NCBI GenBank assembly: GCA_003116995.1
Contig: BDSL01000120.1
Location: forward strand, 1 to 64,000
Source of the DNA: Yamagishiella unicocca
Lineage: Eukaryota > Chlorophyta > Chlorophyceae > Chlamydomonadales > Volvocaceae
Direction: 5' to 3'
Length of the DNA: 64,000 nucleotides
Position 1 is the first letter of the stretch. Every line of letters begins with the position of its first letter. Positions 47,101 to 59,100 of the stretch are shown in pieces. Under the pieces are notes generated by a model. That model saw nothing but the letters and a program-made list of their open reading frames with translations. It was not told the origin of the DNA and searched no databases. Position numbers and translations under genes: made by a program.

Positions 47101-50100
47101 GCGGCGGGCTTGGAGGCAACGGAGGCGGTGATGGAGGCAATGGCGGCGATGGAGGTGCCGGGGGCGGCGCTGGGGGCGACGGCGGCGACGGCGGCGGTGC
47201 CGGGGGCAATGGAGGAGACGGAGGCACTGGCGGCGGAGACGGCGGTGATGGAGGAGGTGGGGGCGATGGTGGTGGGGATGGAGGGGATGGCGGCGACGGA
47301 GGCGGCGATGGAGGAGGTGGGGGAGAAGGCGGTAACGGAGGCGGTGACGGTGGCGACGGCGGCGGAGGAGGCGATGGAGGCGGTGATGGTGGTGATGGCG
47401 GCGACGGCGGCGGCGATGGTGGTGAGGGCGGTGCTGGGGGCAGCGGAGGCGGTGCCGGCGGCGAAGGCGGCATCGGGGGCGGAGAGGGTGGTGAGGGAGG
47501 TTGAGGAGGTGAAGGAGGCGGCGACGGTGATGGAGGCGGCGACGGCGGCTCTGGCGGCGGAGAGGGTGGCGACGGCGGCGGTGGAGGAGACGGTGGCGGG
47601 GAGGGCGGGGATGGAGGCGGCGGAGGCGGCGACGGCGGCGGTGGAGGAGATGGCGGTGACGGAGGCGGAGATGGAGGCGACGGCGGAGGTGGAGGCGACG
47701 GGGGCGGTGATGGAGGTGACGGAGGCGAAGGTGGCGGTGATGGCGGCAGCGGCGGGCTTGGAGGCAACGGAGGCGGTGATGGAGGCAATGGCGGCGATGG
47801 AGGTGCCGGGGGCGGCGCTGGGGGCGACGGCGGCGACGGCGGCGGTGCCGGGGGCAATGGAGGAGACGGAGGCACTGGCGGCGGCGACGGCGGTGATGGA
47901 GGAGGTGGGGGCGATGGTGGTGGGGATGGAGGGGATGGCGGCGACGGAGGCGGCGATGGAGGAGGTGGGGGAGAAGGCGGTAACGGAGGCGGTGACGGCG
48001 GCGACGGCGGCGGAGGAGGCGATGGAGGAGGTGATGGTGGTGATGGCGGCGACGGCGGCGGCGATGGTGGTGAGGGCGGTGCTGGGGGCAGCGGAGGCGG
48101 TGCCGGCGGCGAAGGCGGCATCGGGGGCGGAGAGGGTGGTGAGGGAGGTTGAGGAGGTGAAGGAGGCGGCGACGGTGATGGAGGCGGCGATGGCGGCTCT
48201 GGCGGCGGCGAGGGTGGCGACGGCGGCGGTGGAGGAGACGGTGGCGGGGAGGGCGGGGATGGAGGCGGCGGAGGCGGCGACGGCGGCGGTGGAGGAGATG
48301 GCGGTGACGGAGGCGGAGATGGAGGCGACGGCGGAGGTGGAGGCGACGGGGGCGGTGATGGAGGTGACGGAGGCGAAGGTGGCGGTGATGGCGGCAGCGG
48401 CGGGCTTGGAGGCAACGGAGGCGGTGATGGAGGCAATGGCGGCGATGGAGGTGCCGGGGGCGGCGCTGGGGGCGACGGCGGCGACGGCGGCGGTGCCGGG
48501 GGCAATGGAGGAGACGGAGGCACTGGCGGCGGAGACGGCGGTGATGGAGGAGGTGGGGGCGATGGTGGTGGGGATGGAGGGGATGGCGGCGACGGAGGCG
48601 GCGATGGAGGAGGTGGGGGAGAAGGCGGTAACGGAGGCGGTGATGGCGGCGACGGTGGCGGAGGAGGCGATGGAGGAGGTGATGGTGGTGATGGCGGCGA
48701 CGGCGGCGGCGATGGTGGTGAGGGCGGTGCTGGGGGCAGCGGAGGCGGTGCCGGCGGCGAAGGCGGCATCGGGGGCGGAGAGGGTGGTGAGGGAGGTTGA
48801 GGAGGTGAAGGAGGCGGCGACGGTGATGGAGGCGGCGACGGCGGCTCTGGCGGCGGCGAGGGTGGCGACGGCGGCGGTGGAGGAGACGGTGGCGGGGAGG
48901 GCGGGGAAGGAGGCGGCGGAGGCGGCGACGGCGGCGGTGGAGGAGATGGCGGTGACGGAGGCGGAGATGGAGGCGACGGCGGAGGTGGAGGCGACGGGGG
49001 CGGTGATGGAGGTGACGGAGGCGAAGGTGGCGGTGATGGGGCAGCGGCGGGCTTGGAGGCAACGGAGGCGGTGATGGAGGCAATGGCGGCGATGGAGGCG
49101 CCGGGGGCGGCGCTGGGGGCGACGGCGGCGACGGCGGCGGTGCCGGGGGCAATGGAGGAGACGGAGGCACTGGCGGCGGCGACGGCGGTGATGGAGGAGG
49201 TGGGGGCGACGGTGGTGGGGATGGAGGGGATGGCGGCGACGGAGGCGGTGATGGAGGGGGTGGGGGAGAAGGCGGTAACGGAGGCGGTGATGGCGGCGAC
49301 GGCGGCGGAGGAGGCGATGGAGGAGGTGATGGTGGTGATGGCGGCGACGGCGGCGGCGATGGTGGTGAGGGCGGTGCTGGGGGCAGCGGAGGCGGTGCCG
49401 GCGGCGAAGGCGGCATCGGGTACGGAGAGGGTGGTGAGGGAGGTTGAGGAGGTGAAGGAGGCGGCGACGGTGATGGAGGCGGCGATGGCGGCTCTGGCGG
49501 CGGCGAGGGTGGCGACGGCGGCGGTGGAGGAGACGGTGGCGGGGAGGGCGGGGATGGAGGCGGCGGAGGCGGCGACGGCGGCGGTGGAGGAGATGGCGGT
49601 GACGGAGGCGGAGATGGAGGCGACGGCGGAGGTGGAGGCGACGGGGGCGGTGATGGAGGTGACGGAGGCGAAGGTGGCGGTGATTGCGGCAGCGGCGGGC
49701 TTGGAGGCAACGGAGGCGGTGATGGAGGCAATGGCGGCGATGGAGGTGCCGGGGGCGGCGCTGGGGGCGACGGCGGCGACGGCGGCGGTGCCGGGGGCAA
49801 TGGAGGAGACGGAGGCACTGGCGGCGGCGACGGCGGTGATGGAGGAGGTGGGGGCGATGGTGGTGGGGATGGAGGGGATGGCGGCGACGGAGGCGGCGAT
49901 GGAGGAGGTGGGGAGAAGGCGGTAACGGAGGCGGTGACGGTGGCGACGGCGGCGGAGGAGGCGATGGAGGCGGTGATGGTGGTGATGGCGGCGACGGCGG
50001 CGGCGATGGTGGTGAGGGCGGTGCTGGGGGCAGCGGAGGCGGTGCCGGCGGCGAAGGCGGCATCGGGGCGGAGAGGGTGGTGAGGGAGGTTGAGGAGGTG

Positions 50101-53100
50101 AAGGAGGCGGCGACGGTGATGGAGGCGGCGACGGCGGCTCTGGCGGCGGAGAGGGTGGCGACGGCGGCGGTGGAGGAGACGGTGGCGGGGAGGGCGGGGA
50201 TGGAGGCGGCGGAGGCGGCGACGGCGGCGGTGGAGGAGATGGCGGTGACGGAGGCGGAGATGGAGGCGACGGCGGAGGTGGAGGCGACGGGGGCGGTGAT
50301 GGAGGTGACGGAGGCGAAGGTGGCGGTGATGGCGGCAGCGGCGGGCTTGGAGGCAACGGAGGCGGTGATGGAGGCAATGGCGGCGATGGAGGTGCCGGGG
50401 GCGGCGCTGGGGGCGACGGCGGCGACGGCGGCGGTGCCGGGGGCAATGGAGGAGACGGAGGCACTGGCGGCGGCGACGGCGGTGATGGAGGAGGTGGGGG
50501 CGATGGTGGTGGGGATGGAGGGGATGGCGGCGACGGAGGCGGCGATGGAGGAGGTGGGGGAGAAGGCGGTAACGGAGGCGGTGACGGCGGCGACGGCGGC
50601 GGAGGAGGCGATGGAGGAGGTGATGGTGGTGATGGCGGCGACGGCGGCGGCGATGGTGGTGAGGGCGGTGCTGGGGGCAGCGGAGGCGGTGCCGGCGGCG
50701 AAGGCGGCATCGGGGGCGGAGAGGGTGGTGAGGGAGGTTGAGGAGGTGAAGGAGGCGGCGACGGTGATGGAGGCGGCGACGGCGGCTCTGGCGGCGGCGA
50801 GGGTGGCGACGGCGGCGGTGGAGGAGACGGTGGCGGGGAGGGCGGGGATGGAGGCGGCGGAGGCGGCGACGGCGGCGGTGGAGGAGATGGCGGTGACGGA
50901 GGCGGAGATGGAGGCGACGGCGGAGGTGGAGGCGACGGGGGCGGTGATGGAGGTGACGGAGGCGAAGGTGGCGGTGATGGCGGCAGCGGCGGGCTTGGAG
51001 GCAACGGAGGCGGTGATGGAGGCAATGGCGGCGATGGAGGTGCCGGGGGCGGCGCTGGGGGCGACGGCGGCGACGGCGGCGGTGCCGGGGGCAATGGAGG
51101 AGACGGAGGCACTGGCGGCGGCGACGGCGGTGATGGAGGAGGTGGGGGCGATGGTGGTGGGGATGGAGGGGATGGCGGCGACGGAGGCGGCGATGGAGGA
51201 GGTGGGGGAGAAGGCGGTAACGGAGGCGGTGACGGCGGCGACGGCGGCGGAGGAGGCGATGGAGGAGGTGATGGTGGTGATGGCGGCGACGGCGGCGGCG
51301 ATGGTGGTGAGGGCGGTGCTGGGGGCAGCGGAGGCGGTGCCGGCGGCGAAGGCGGCATCGGGGGCGGAGGGGTGGTGAGGGAGGTTGAGGAGGTGAAGGA
51401 GGCGGCGACGGTGATGGAGGCGGCGACGGCGGCTCTGGCGGCGGCGAGGGTGGCGACGGCGGCGGTGGAGGAGACGGTGGCGGGGAGGGCGGGGATGGAG
51501 GCGGCGGAGGCGGCGACGGCGGCGGTGGAGGAGATGGCGGTGACGGAGGCGGAGATGGAGGCGACGGCGGAGGTGGAGGCGACGGGGGCGGTGATGGAGG
51601 TGACGGAGGCGAAGGTGGCGGTGATGGCGGCAGCGGCGGGCTTGGAGGCAACGGAGGCGGTGATGGAGGCAATGGCGGCGATGGAGGTGCCGGGGGCGGC
51701 GCTGGGGGCGACGGCGGCGACGGCGGCGGTGCCGGGGGCAATGGAGGAGACGGAGGCACTGGCGGCGGAGACGGCGGTGATGGAGGAGGTGGGGGCGATG
51801 GTGGTGGGGATGGAGGGGATGGCGGCGACGGAGGCGGCGATGGAGGAGGTGGGGGAGAAGGCGGTAACGGAGGCGGTGACGGCGGCGACGGCGGCGGAGG
51901 AGGCGATGGAGGAGGTGATGGTGGTGATGGCGGCGACGGCGGCGGCGATGGTGGTGAGGGCGGTGCTGGGGGCAGCGGAGGCGGTGCCGGCGGCGAAGGC
52001 GGCATCGGGGGCGGAGAGGGTGGTGAGGGAGGTTGAGGAGGTGAAGGAGGCGGCGACGGTGATGGAGGCGGCGACGGCGGCTCTGGCGGCGGCGAGGGTG
52101 GCGACGGCGGCGGTGGAGGAGACGGTGGCGGGGAGGGCGGGGATGGAGGCGGCGGAGGCGGCGACGGCGGCGGTGGAGGAGATGGCGGTGACGGAGGCGG
52201 AGATGGAGGCGACGGCGGAGGTGGAGGCGACGGGGGCGGTGATGGAGGTGACGGAGGCGAAGGTGGCGGTGATGGGGGCAGCGGCGGGCTTGGAGGCAAC
52301 GGAGGCGGTGATGGAGGCAATGGCGGCGATGGAGGTGCCGGGGGCGGCGCTGGGGGCGACGGCGGCGACGGCGGCGGTGCCGGGGGCAATGGAGGAGACG
52401 GAGGCACTGGCGGCGGCGACGGCGGTGATGGAGGAGGTGGGGGCGATGGTGGTGGGGATGGAGGGGATGGCGGCGACGGAGGCGGCGATGGAGGAGGTGG
52501 GGGAGAAGGCGGTAACGGAGGCGGTGACGGCGGCGACGGCGGCGGAGGAGGCGATGGAGGAGGTGATGGTGGTGATGGCGGCGACGGCGGCGGCGATGGT
52601 GGTGAGGGCGGTGCTGGGGGCAGCGGAGGCGGTGCCGGCGGCGAAGGCGGCATCGGGGGCGGAGAGGGTGGTGAGGGAGGTTGAGGAGGTGAAGGAGGCG
52701 GCGACGGTGATGGAGGCGGCGACGGCGGCTCTGGCGGCGGCGAGGGTGGCGACGGCGGCGGTGGAGGAGACGGTGGCGGGGAGGGCGGGGATGGAGGCGG
52801 CGGAGGCGGCGACGGCGGCGGTGGAGGAGATGGCGGTGACGGAGGCGGAGATGGAGGCGACGGCGGAGGTGGAGGCGACGGGGGCGGTGATGGAGGTGAC
52901 GGAGGCGAAGGTGGCGGTGATGGCGGCAGCGGCGGGCTTGGAGGCAACGGAGGCGGTGATGGAGGCAATGGCGGCGATGGAGGTGCCGGGGGCGGCGCTG
53001 GGGGCGACGGCGGCGACGGCGGCGGTGCCGGGGGCAATGGAGGAGACGGAGGCACTGGCGGCGGCGACGGCGGTGATGGAGGAGGTGGGGGCGATGGTGG

Positions 53101-56100
53101 TGGGGATGGAGGGGATGGCGGCGACGGAGGCGGCGATGGAGGAGGTGGGGGAGAAGGCGGTAACGGAGGCGGTGACGGCGGCGACGGCGGCGGAGGAGGC
53201 GATGGAGGAGGTGATGGTGGTGATGGCGGCGACGGCGGCGGCGATGGTGGTGAGGGCGGTGCTGGGGGCAGCGGAGGCGGTGCCGGCGGCGAAGGCGGCA
53301 TCGGGGGCGGAGGGGTGGTGAGGGAGGTTGAGGAGGTGAAGGAGGCGGCGACGGTGATGGAGGCGGCGACGGCGGCTCTGGCGGCGGCGAGGGTGGCGAC
53401 GGCGGCGGTGGAGGAGACGGTGGCGGGGAGGGCGGGGATGGAGGCGGCGGAGGCGGCGACGGCGGCGGTGGAGGAGATGGCGGTGACGGAGGCGGAGATG
53501 GAGGCGACGGCGGAGGTGGAGGCGACGGGGGCGGTGATGGAGGTGACGGAGGCGAAGGTGGCGGTGATGGCGGCAGCGGCGGGCTTGGAGGCAACGGAGG
53601 CGGTGATGGAGGCAATGGCGGCGATGGAGGTGCCGGGGGCGGCGCTGGGGGCGACGGCGGCGACGGCGGCGGTGCCGGGGGCAATGGAGGAGACGGAGGC
53701 ACTGGCGGCGGCGATGGCGGTGATGGAGGAGGTGGGGGCGATGGTGGTGGGGATGGAGGGGATGGCGGCGACGGAGGCGGCGATGGAGGAGGTGGGGGAG
53801 AAGGCGGTAACGGAGGCGGTGACGGCGGCGACGGCGGCGGAGGAGGCGATGGAGGAGGTGATGGTGGTGATGGCGGCGACGGCGGCGGCGATGGTGGTGA
53901 GGGCGGTGCTGGGGGCAGCGGAGGCGGTGCCGGCGGCGAAGGCGGCATCGGGGGCGGAGAGGGTGGTGAGGGAGGTTGAGGAGGTGAAGGAGGCGGCGAC
54001 GGTGATGGAGGCGGCGACGGCGGCTCTGGCGGCGGCGAGGGTGGCGACGGCGGCGGTGGAGGAGACGGTGGCGGGGAGGGCGGGGATGGAGGCGGCGGAG
54101 GCGGCGACGGCGGCGGTGGAGGAGATGGCGGTGACGGAGGCGGAGATGGAGGCGACGGCGGAGGTGGAGGCGACGGGGGCGGTGATGGAGGTGACGGAGG
54201 CGAAGGTGGCGGTGATGGCGGCAGCGGCGGGCTTGGAGGCAACGGAGGCGGTGATGGAGGCAATGGCGGCGATGGAGGTGCCGGGGGCGGCGCGGGGGGC
54301 GACGGCGGCGGTGGTGGTGGCCGCGGTGGCAAAGGTGGCGGTGGCAGCGGTGGCGACGACGGTTGTGACCGCGGCGGCGATGGCGGCGGTGGGGGCGGCC
54401 GCGGCGGCCATGGGGGAGGCGGCGATGGTGTCGTAGGGTTGTATGAATCATCTGGGGGGGGCATGTAGTCTGCTGCGGGCGCTTCTGGTTGGCAGGGCGG
54501 GGGCGGCAGCTTCTTCGGCGGACGGGGTGTCCGTCGTGGAGGGGGACGGGGTGGCGGAATGGGCGGCAGGGGCGGCGGTGGTGGAGGCGATTGATATCCA
54601 CCTTGTGGCCGGGGGGGCCGGGGCGGCCGGGGCGGCGGCGGCGGCGGCCGATCCATCTGCGGCGCCAGCGGCCTGTGTGGCAACCGAGTTTGGTGGAGGG
54701 GGCAGCGGACGGGGGGCAGGGGAAGGGAGAGAGAGAGTCAAGTGGTGGATGCATAAAGGGGGAAGGTAGCTGGAGCGAGGGCAGGGCCGGGGTGGGGGGC
54801 CCAATTGGGGCTGAAACAAGGGCAAAGCACCTCTCCCAAGGCCAGGGGGGTGGAAAGGCTGAAGGGCGGGTGGCAGGGCGGGGGCGGGAGCCTATGAGCC
54901 GAGCCCCGCCCCCAGTTGCCGTGTGGGCTTAAGAAGGTGCGCAAAGACTCGTGTACTCGTGTGTGTTTTGTGTTACACGGTGGCTTGCATGTCAGCCCTC
55001 ATGTCCACCACACACGACGAGCCCCCACGAGCCCAAGGCTCAAGAGCAGCCAGCAGCTGTCAGCAAAACGATCTCCAGGAAACAAAAAAGCGTGTGAAAA
55101 AGTAAGACGGAGCTGCGCGCCTAACGATCGTCCAACTGCCAGAACGAACTCGAGCTCGTCCAACCCTCAGAGCGGCGGCCTCCCTCATTGCTCGTGCCGC
55201 CGTACAGGGAAACCGTTGCAACAACTGTCGCCGTACGGTATTCGTGCCCCGGCGCCAATAACGCGGCTCCGATACAATCACGCCACCGCCTTCCCAACGC
55301 CGTTGGAACGGTTTCACAGAGTACCGACCCAACCGACATGTGTCACCCCTCCGCCCATGGGCTGCTGCAACCGCGGCATACACGCTCGCGCCCGTACGCC
55401 TGCAGCACACATAACCCCTCACCACACACGGAAAAACACACGTTCAACCCATGACAAGCGCCGTACATCGGTACGGCGGAAGGTGACGCGCGCAGATCCT
55501 GCTTGCTCATCTAACTTTACATATTTCATGCACGATCTTGACGCGTCATGTACGACATGTCAGGAACACGTGACCTTGTACGGGCTACGTCACGCGCACC
55601 CCGCCTTGCCCGCCGACGCACCCTTCCCCGCCACCACCTACAAGTCAGGCGGCGGCGGCGGCATCTCCTCCGGGGGGTGAGCGCATGGCTCGGACGGCGG
55701 CGGCGGCGGCGGCGGCGCCTGCATCTCCTCCGGGGGATGGGCGGATGGCTCGGACGGCGGCGGCGGCGGCGGCGGCGGCTTGCGCGGCCTCGGTGGCTTG
55801 TGGCCCCTCGGCGGCGGCGGCGCATCGGGCCCTGCAGGACACCAAGGGTGGACCCGTAGTGCGAGGGCGGTGGGGGCTGGGTGAGGATGGATTCGAAGGA
55901 GGAGGAGGAGGAGGAGGGGAGGTGGATTCGAAAGAAGAGGTGGTCTCCGCCGGGTAGTTGTGTTTTGCGGCGGAGGCGCCGATGGCTCGCACCGCCGGCA
56001 ACACTACACCTAGGGCCGCCGCTGACGATATGTACGGCATGTACGACCGATTCCCAGCAGGGCACACGCCGTCTCCGCACCACGTCCCGCGGTTTGGGAC

Positions 56101-59100
56101 CACCTCCCCCGCTGCCGCCCCGCGCACCCCTCCGTTCGACGGCACGACGATACGAACCGTACGGCCGGCCCGGCCCGCTCACCTTGATCGGACGGCGGGG
56201 CTGGCAGCGACGGCGAGGCCGGCCGCTGCGGTGGCGGCGAGTACGGCCGTGACGACCACGGCGACGGCGGCGGCGGCGGGGCGCAGCTGAGGTACGGCAT
56301 AACACGGCTGTCCACGAAGTTGACGTGGCCCATGTCGTCCCGGATGAGGTACCTCGAGCCGCAGGGCAGCTGCAGGCGCCGAGTGAGGACCTCCAGGTTG
56401 TAGGGGTTGAAGACTGCGGAGGCGGCGGAGGCGGAGGGGGCGGCGGAGGCGGCGGAGGCGGCGGAGGCGGCGGAGAACAGTGGGCGGTCGGGAGCGGGTG
56501 GAGGTTTGGGGTTAGGGGTCGGTTGGGAGTTGGCAATAATGGCTTCTGTTAATAATTTGTTTATTTAATGAACGATCATGAGAGAGCATGCAAGAAGGCC
56601 CGCCTGCCTGCCGGGCTGCACGCAATCATGGGTTGTTGGGTTGTTGGGTTGTTGGGTCGTTGGATTCCCTTGTCCCGGGCCCCTCCGCCAGGCGGAGTCC
56701 GCCTGCAGCCGAAGACGACGACCTTCAGGCACCACCGCAGGTCCCCCGCCGCTTGGCCCGGTCAACCTGCAGTCCTCTCCCGCCTCGGCCCCCCCTCCCG
56801 TTTCCAATCTCCGTAACCGGGTCTGTTTGCCAGCCCTCAATCTTCTCCCCCCGCTTAATCCTTAGGCTCTTCATTGCCCTGTACCTGCCGGCCCACGGGC
56901 CTCTTCTGACCGGCTCCCATGCCGCCACCCAGGCTGGTGCCAGCGTCGTTCCCCACCGTGGCGCTGGGGTAATCCTCTGAGCTGCCGCCGTGGCTGCTGT
57001 TATCGGCGGGGCCGGGTGCTCCGTTTGAAGCCACTCCGGCTTGGAACCGTAAATACGCCCGTTGCGCCACGGTGGGGCCCACGGGCCTCCTCTGTGTACA
57101 TGTCGGCTCACGGGCCTCCTCTGATCCCCCAGCTCCCGTCCTGACCCTTTCTCCCCTTTCCTTCCTTCCCTCCCCTCCTCCTCCCCCGCCCTCATAACCG
57201 GTTCTCTTCTGTAACCCACCCCCCTTGCTTGTCCCGTCCACTCCCGTCCACTCCCGTCCACTCACAGAAGACCATGGTGGTGGTGTCCGAGGGCCCGCCG
57301 GACACGAACAGCACGGTGGCCTCCAGGGAGGGCCCCGTGTTGATGCCGCCCGTGAGCACGGTGCATTGCACTCGGCTCATGTTACGCGAGAACAACGACC
57401 TGCGGCAGCGGCGACAGCAGCAGCAGCAGCAGCAGCGGCGGCAGCAGCAGGAGTGGTGGCATGAACAACAGCAGTAGCAGCAGCGGCGGCAGCAGCAGCA
57501 GGAGTGGTGGCAGGAACAACAGCAGCAGCAGCAGCGGCAGCAGCAGCAGGAGTGGTGGCGACACCAGCAGCAGCAGCAGCAGCAGCGGCAGCAGCAGCAG
57601 GAGTGGTGGCAGGAACAACAGCAGCAGCAGTAGCGGCGGCAGCAGCAGCAGGAGTGGTGGCAGGAACAACAGCAGCAGCAGCGGCGGCAGCAGCAGCAGG
57701 AGTGGTGGCAGGAACAACAGCAGCAGCAGCAGCGGCGGCAGCAGCAGCAGGAGTGGTGGCAGGAACAACAGCAGCAGCAGCAGCGGCGGCGACAGCAGCA
57801 GGAGTGGTGGCAGGAACAACAGCAGCAGCAGCAGCGGCAGCAGCAGCAGGAGTGGTGGCAGGAACAACAGCAGCAGCAGCAGCGGCGGCAGCAGCAGGAG
57901 TGGTGGCGACGGCAGGGGCAGGTGTGTTAGACGGAGGGGTGGAGGGCGGGAAGTAGCGTGCGCCGGGGGTTGCGACCAGAGCACCTCCCGAATGTCATTT
58001 ACGATGGGGTGATCTAAAGGGGTGCATGTGGGTGAGGGGGCCGCGAGAGACTGGAAGACCGTGAAACAACCGTGGAACCGTGGAACCGGAAGGGAAACCC
58101 GTAAGCCAGCCGCGCTACCGGTGTAAACGGGTGGTTAAAATGACTAATGGTTGTGTTCGAAGCTGCTGGTTGTGTGGGGTGGGAAGGGTTGCGGTGTCGA
58201 CGAGTGCACACGCGGGTTGTTCCGGAGTCGTGAGGCACCAGGGGGGTAGCATGTGCGGGAGGGGGGTTACAATAAAAGAACCGGTAGCGCGACTGGGGAA
58301 ATGTAGTGGGCGCATAGCTTTCGGACACCGGGACGCGCGCGCATGCTACTGGACTACGGTGGCCGGCCACACACAGGGACGGGAGGGAGGGGTTGAGAGG
58401 ACTGGCGCGCACGCAGCGCTGAAAAGTTAAACCGAGTAGGAGACGTTTGGTACAGCAGCCAGCGATGAAGCGGATGAACCCGAACGAGCAAGAACGAGCG
58501 AGGCCGGCAAAGATGGTCGCCTTGACCACGCAAGCAGCCACTGCTGGCGCCCACCCGCACGCGAACCTCTCCCCCCTCCCCCCTCCTTCGCTCCGCTGGA
58601 CCGTCACCTTCACCACCCTCGGTTTGTCGGCCGTGGATTCGCGGATTCTCTTACCAAACCCCCTCCACCCTCCCCCCGGGGGCAGCCGCCTGGTCCCTCC
58701 TGGCCCAGTGCCTCCTGCCCCACTGCTGGCACCCACCCGTACGTGAACTCCAGGATGTAGTTCGTCTCGCCGCATGCGTACGTCAGTGTGGTCTGAGGGC
58801 TGCTGGCGTAGATGATGGTGAACCTGCGGAGGGGGGTCACAGAAAATAACCGGTTACTCGACATGGGAAGTGTAGCTGATGCATAGGAGATGAGACCCCT
58901 GAGTCGACACTGAATAGGAAAACCGAAACCAGGACAAGGGGGGAGAGGAAGACCGAGGGACGGGGAGGAGGGGGCCGGGCTGGGATGTGTGTGCCGGTGC
59001 TGCTCCTCACGAAGTTTAAAGACGAGGTGGAATGAGGGGTGGGGGTGGGGGGTTGGGGGGGTGGGGGGGTTTTGGGGGATGAGCCTAGACAACGAAGACG

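Noticed and set aside
33366..54436. Long plus-strand frames (up to about 2,900 codons, rich in Ala, Val, Glu, Met) opposite the rod exon
   Set aside because: They are the antisense shadow of the Pro/Ser repeats, break at the one-base deletions, have no splice context or leader, and resemble no protein family.
33327..54754. Three full-length minus-strand frames of more than 7,100 codons taken as separate proteins
   Set aside because: Only one composition (Pro/Ser) continues into Cys-containing globular exons at both ends. The others are phase-shifted readings of the same repeats.
55708..56010. An alternative exon with acceptor near 56005 reading GVVLPAVRAIGASAAKHNYP
   Set aside because: It starts in phase but leads into an Ala/Gln-rich frame with no good donor, whereas the acceptor at 55832 gives the Pro-rich continuation and a phase that fits the rod exon.
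57504..57984. Ser/Gly/Asn-rich and Leu/Pro-rich frames as a repeat protein gene
   Set aside because: They come from a 45-51-bp minisatellite inside an intron of the minus-strand gene, with no flanking exons.
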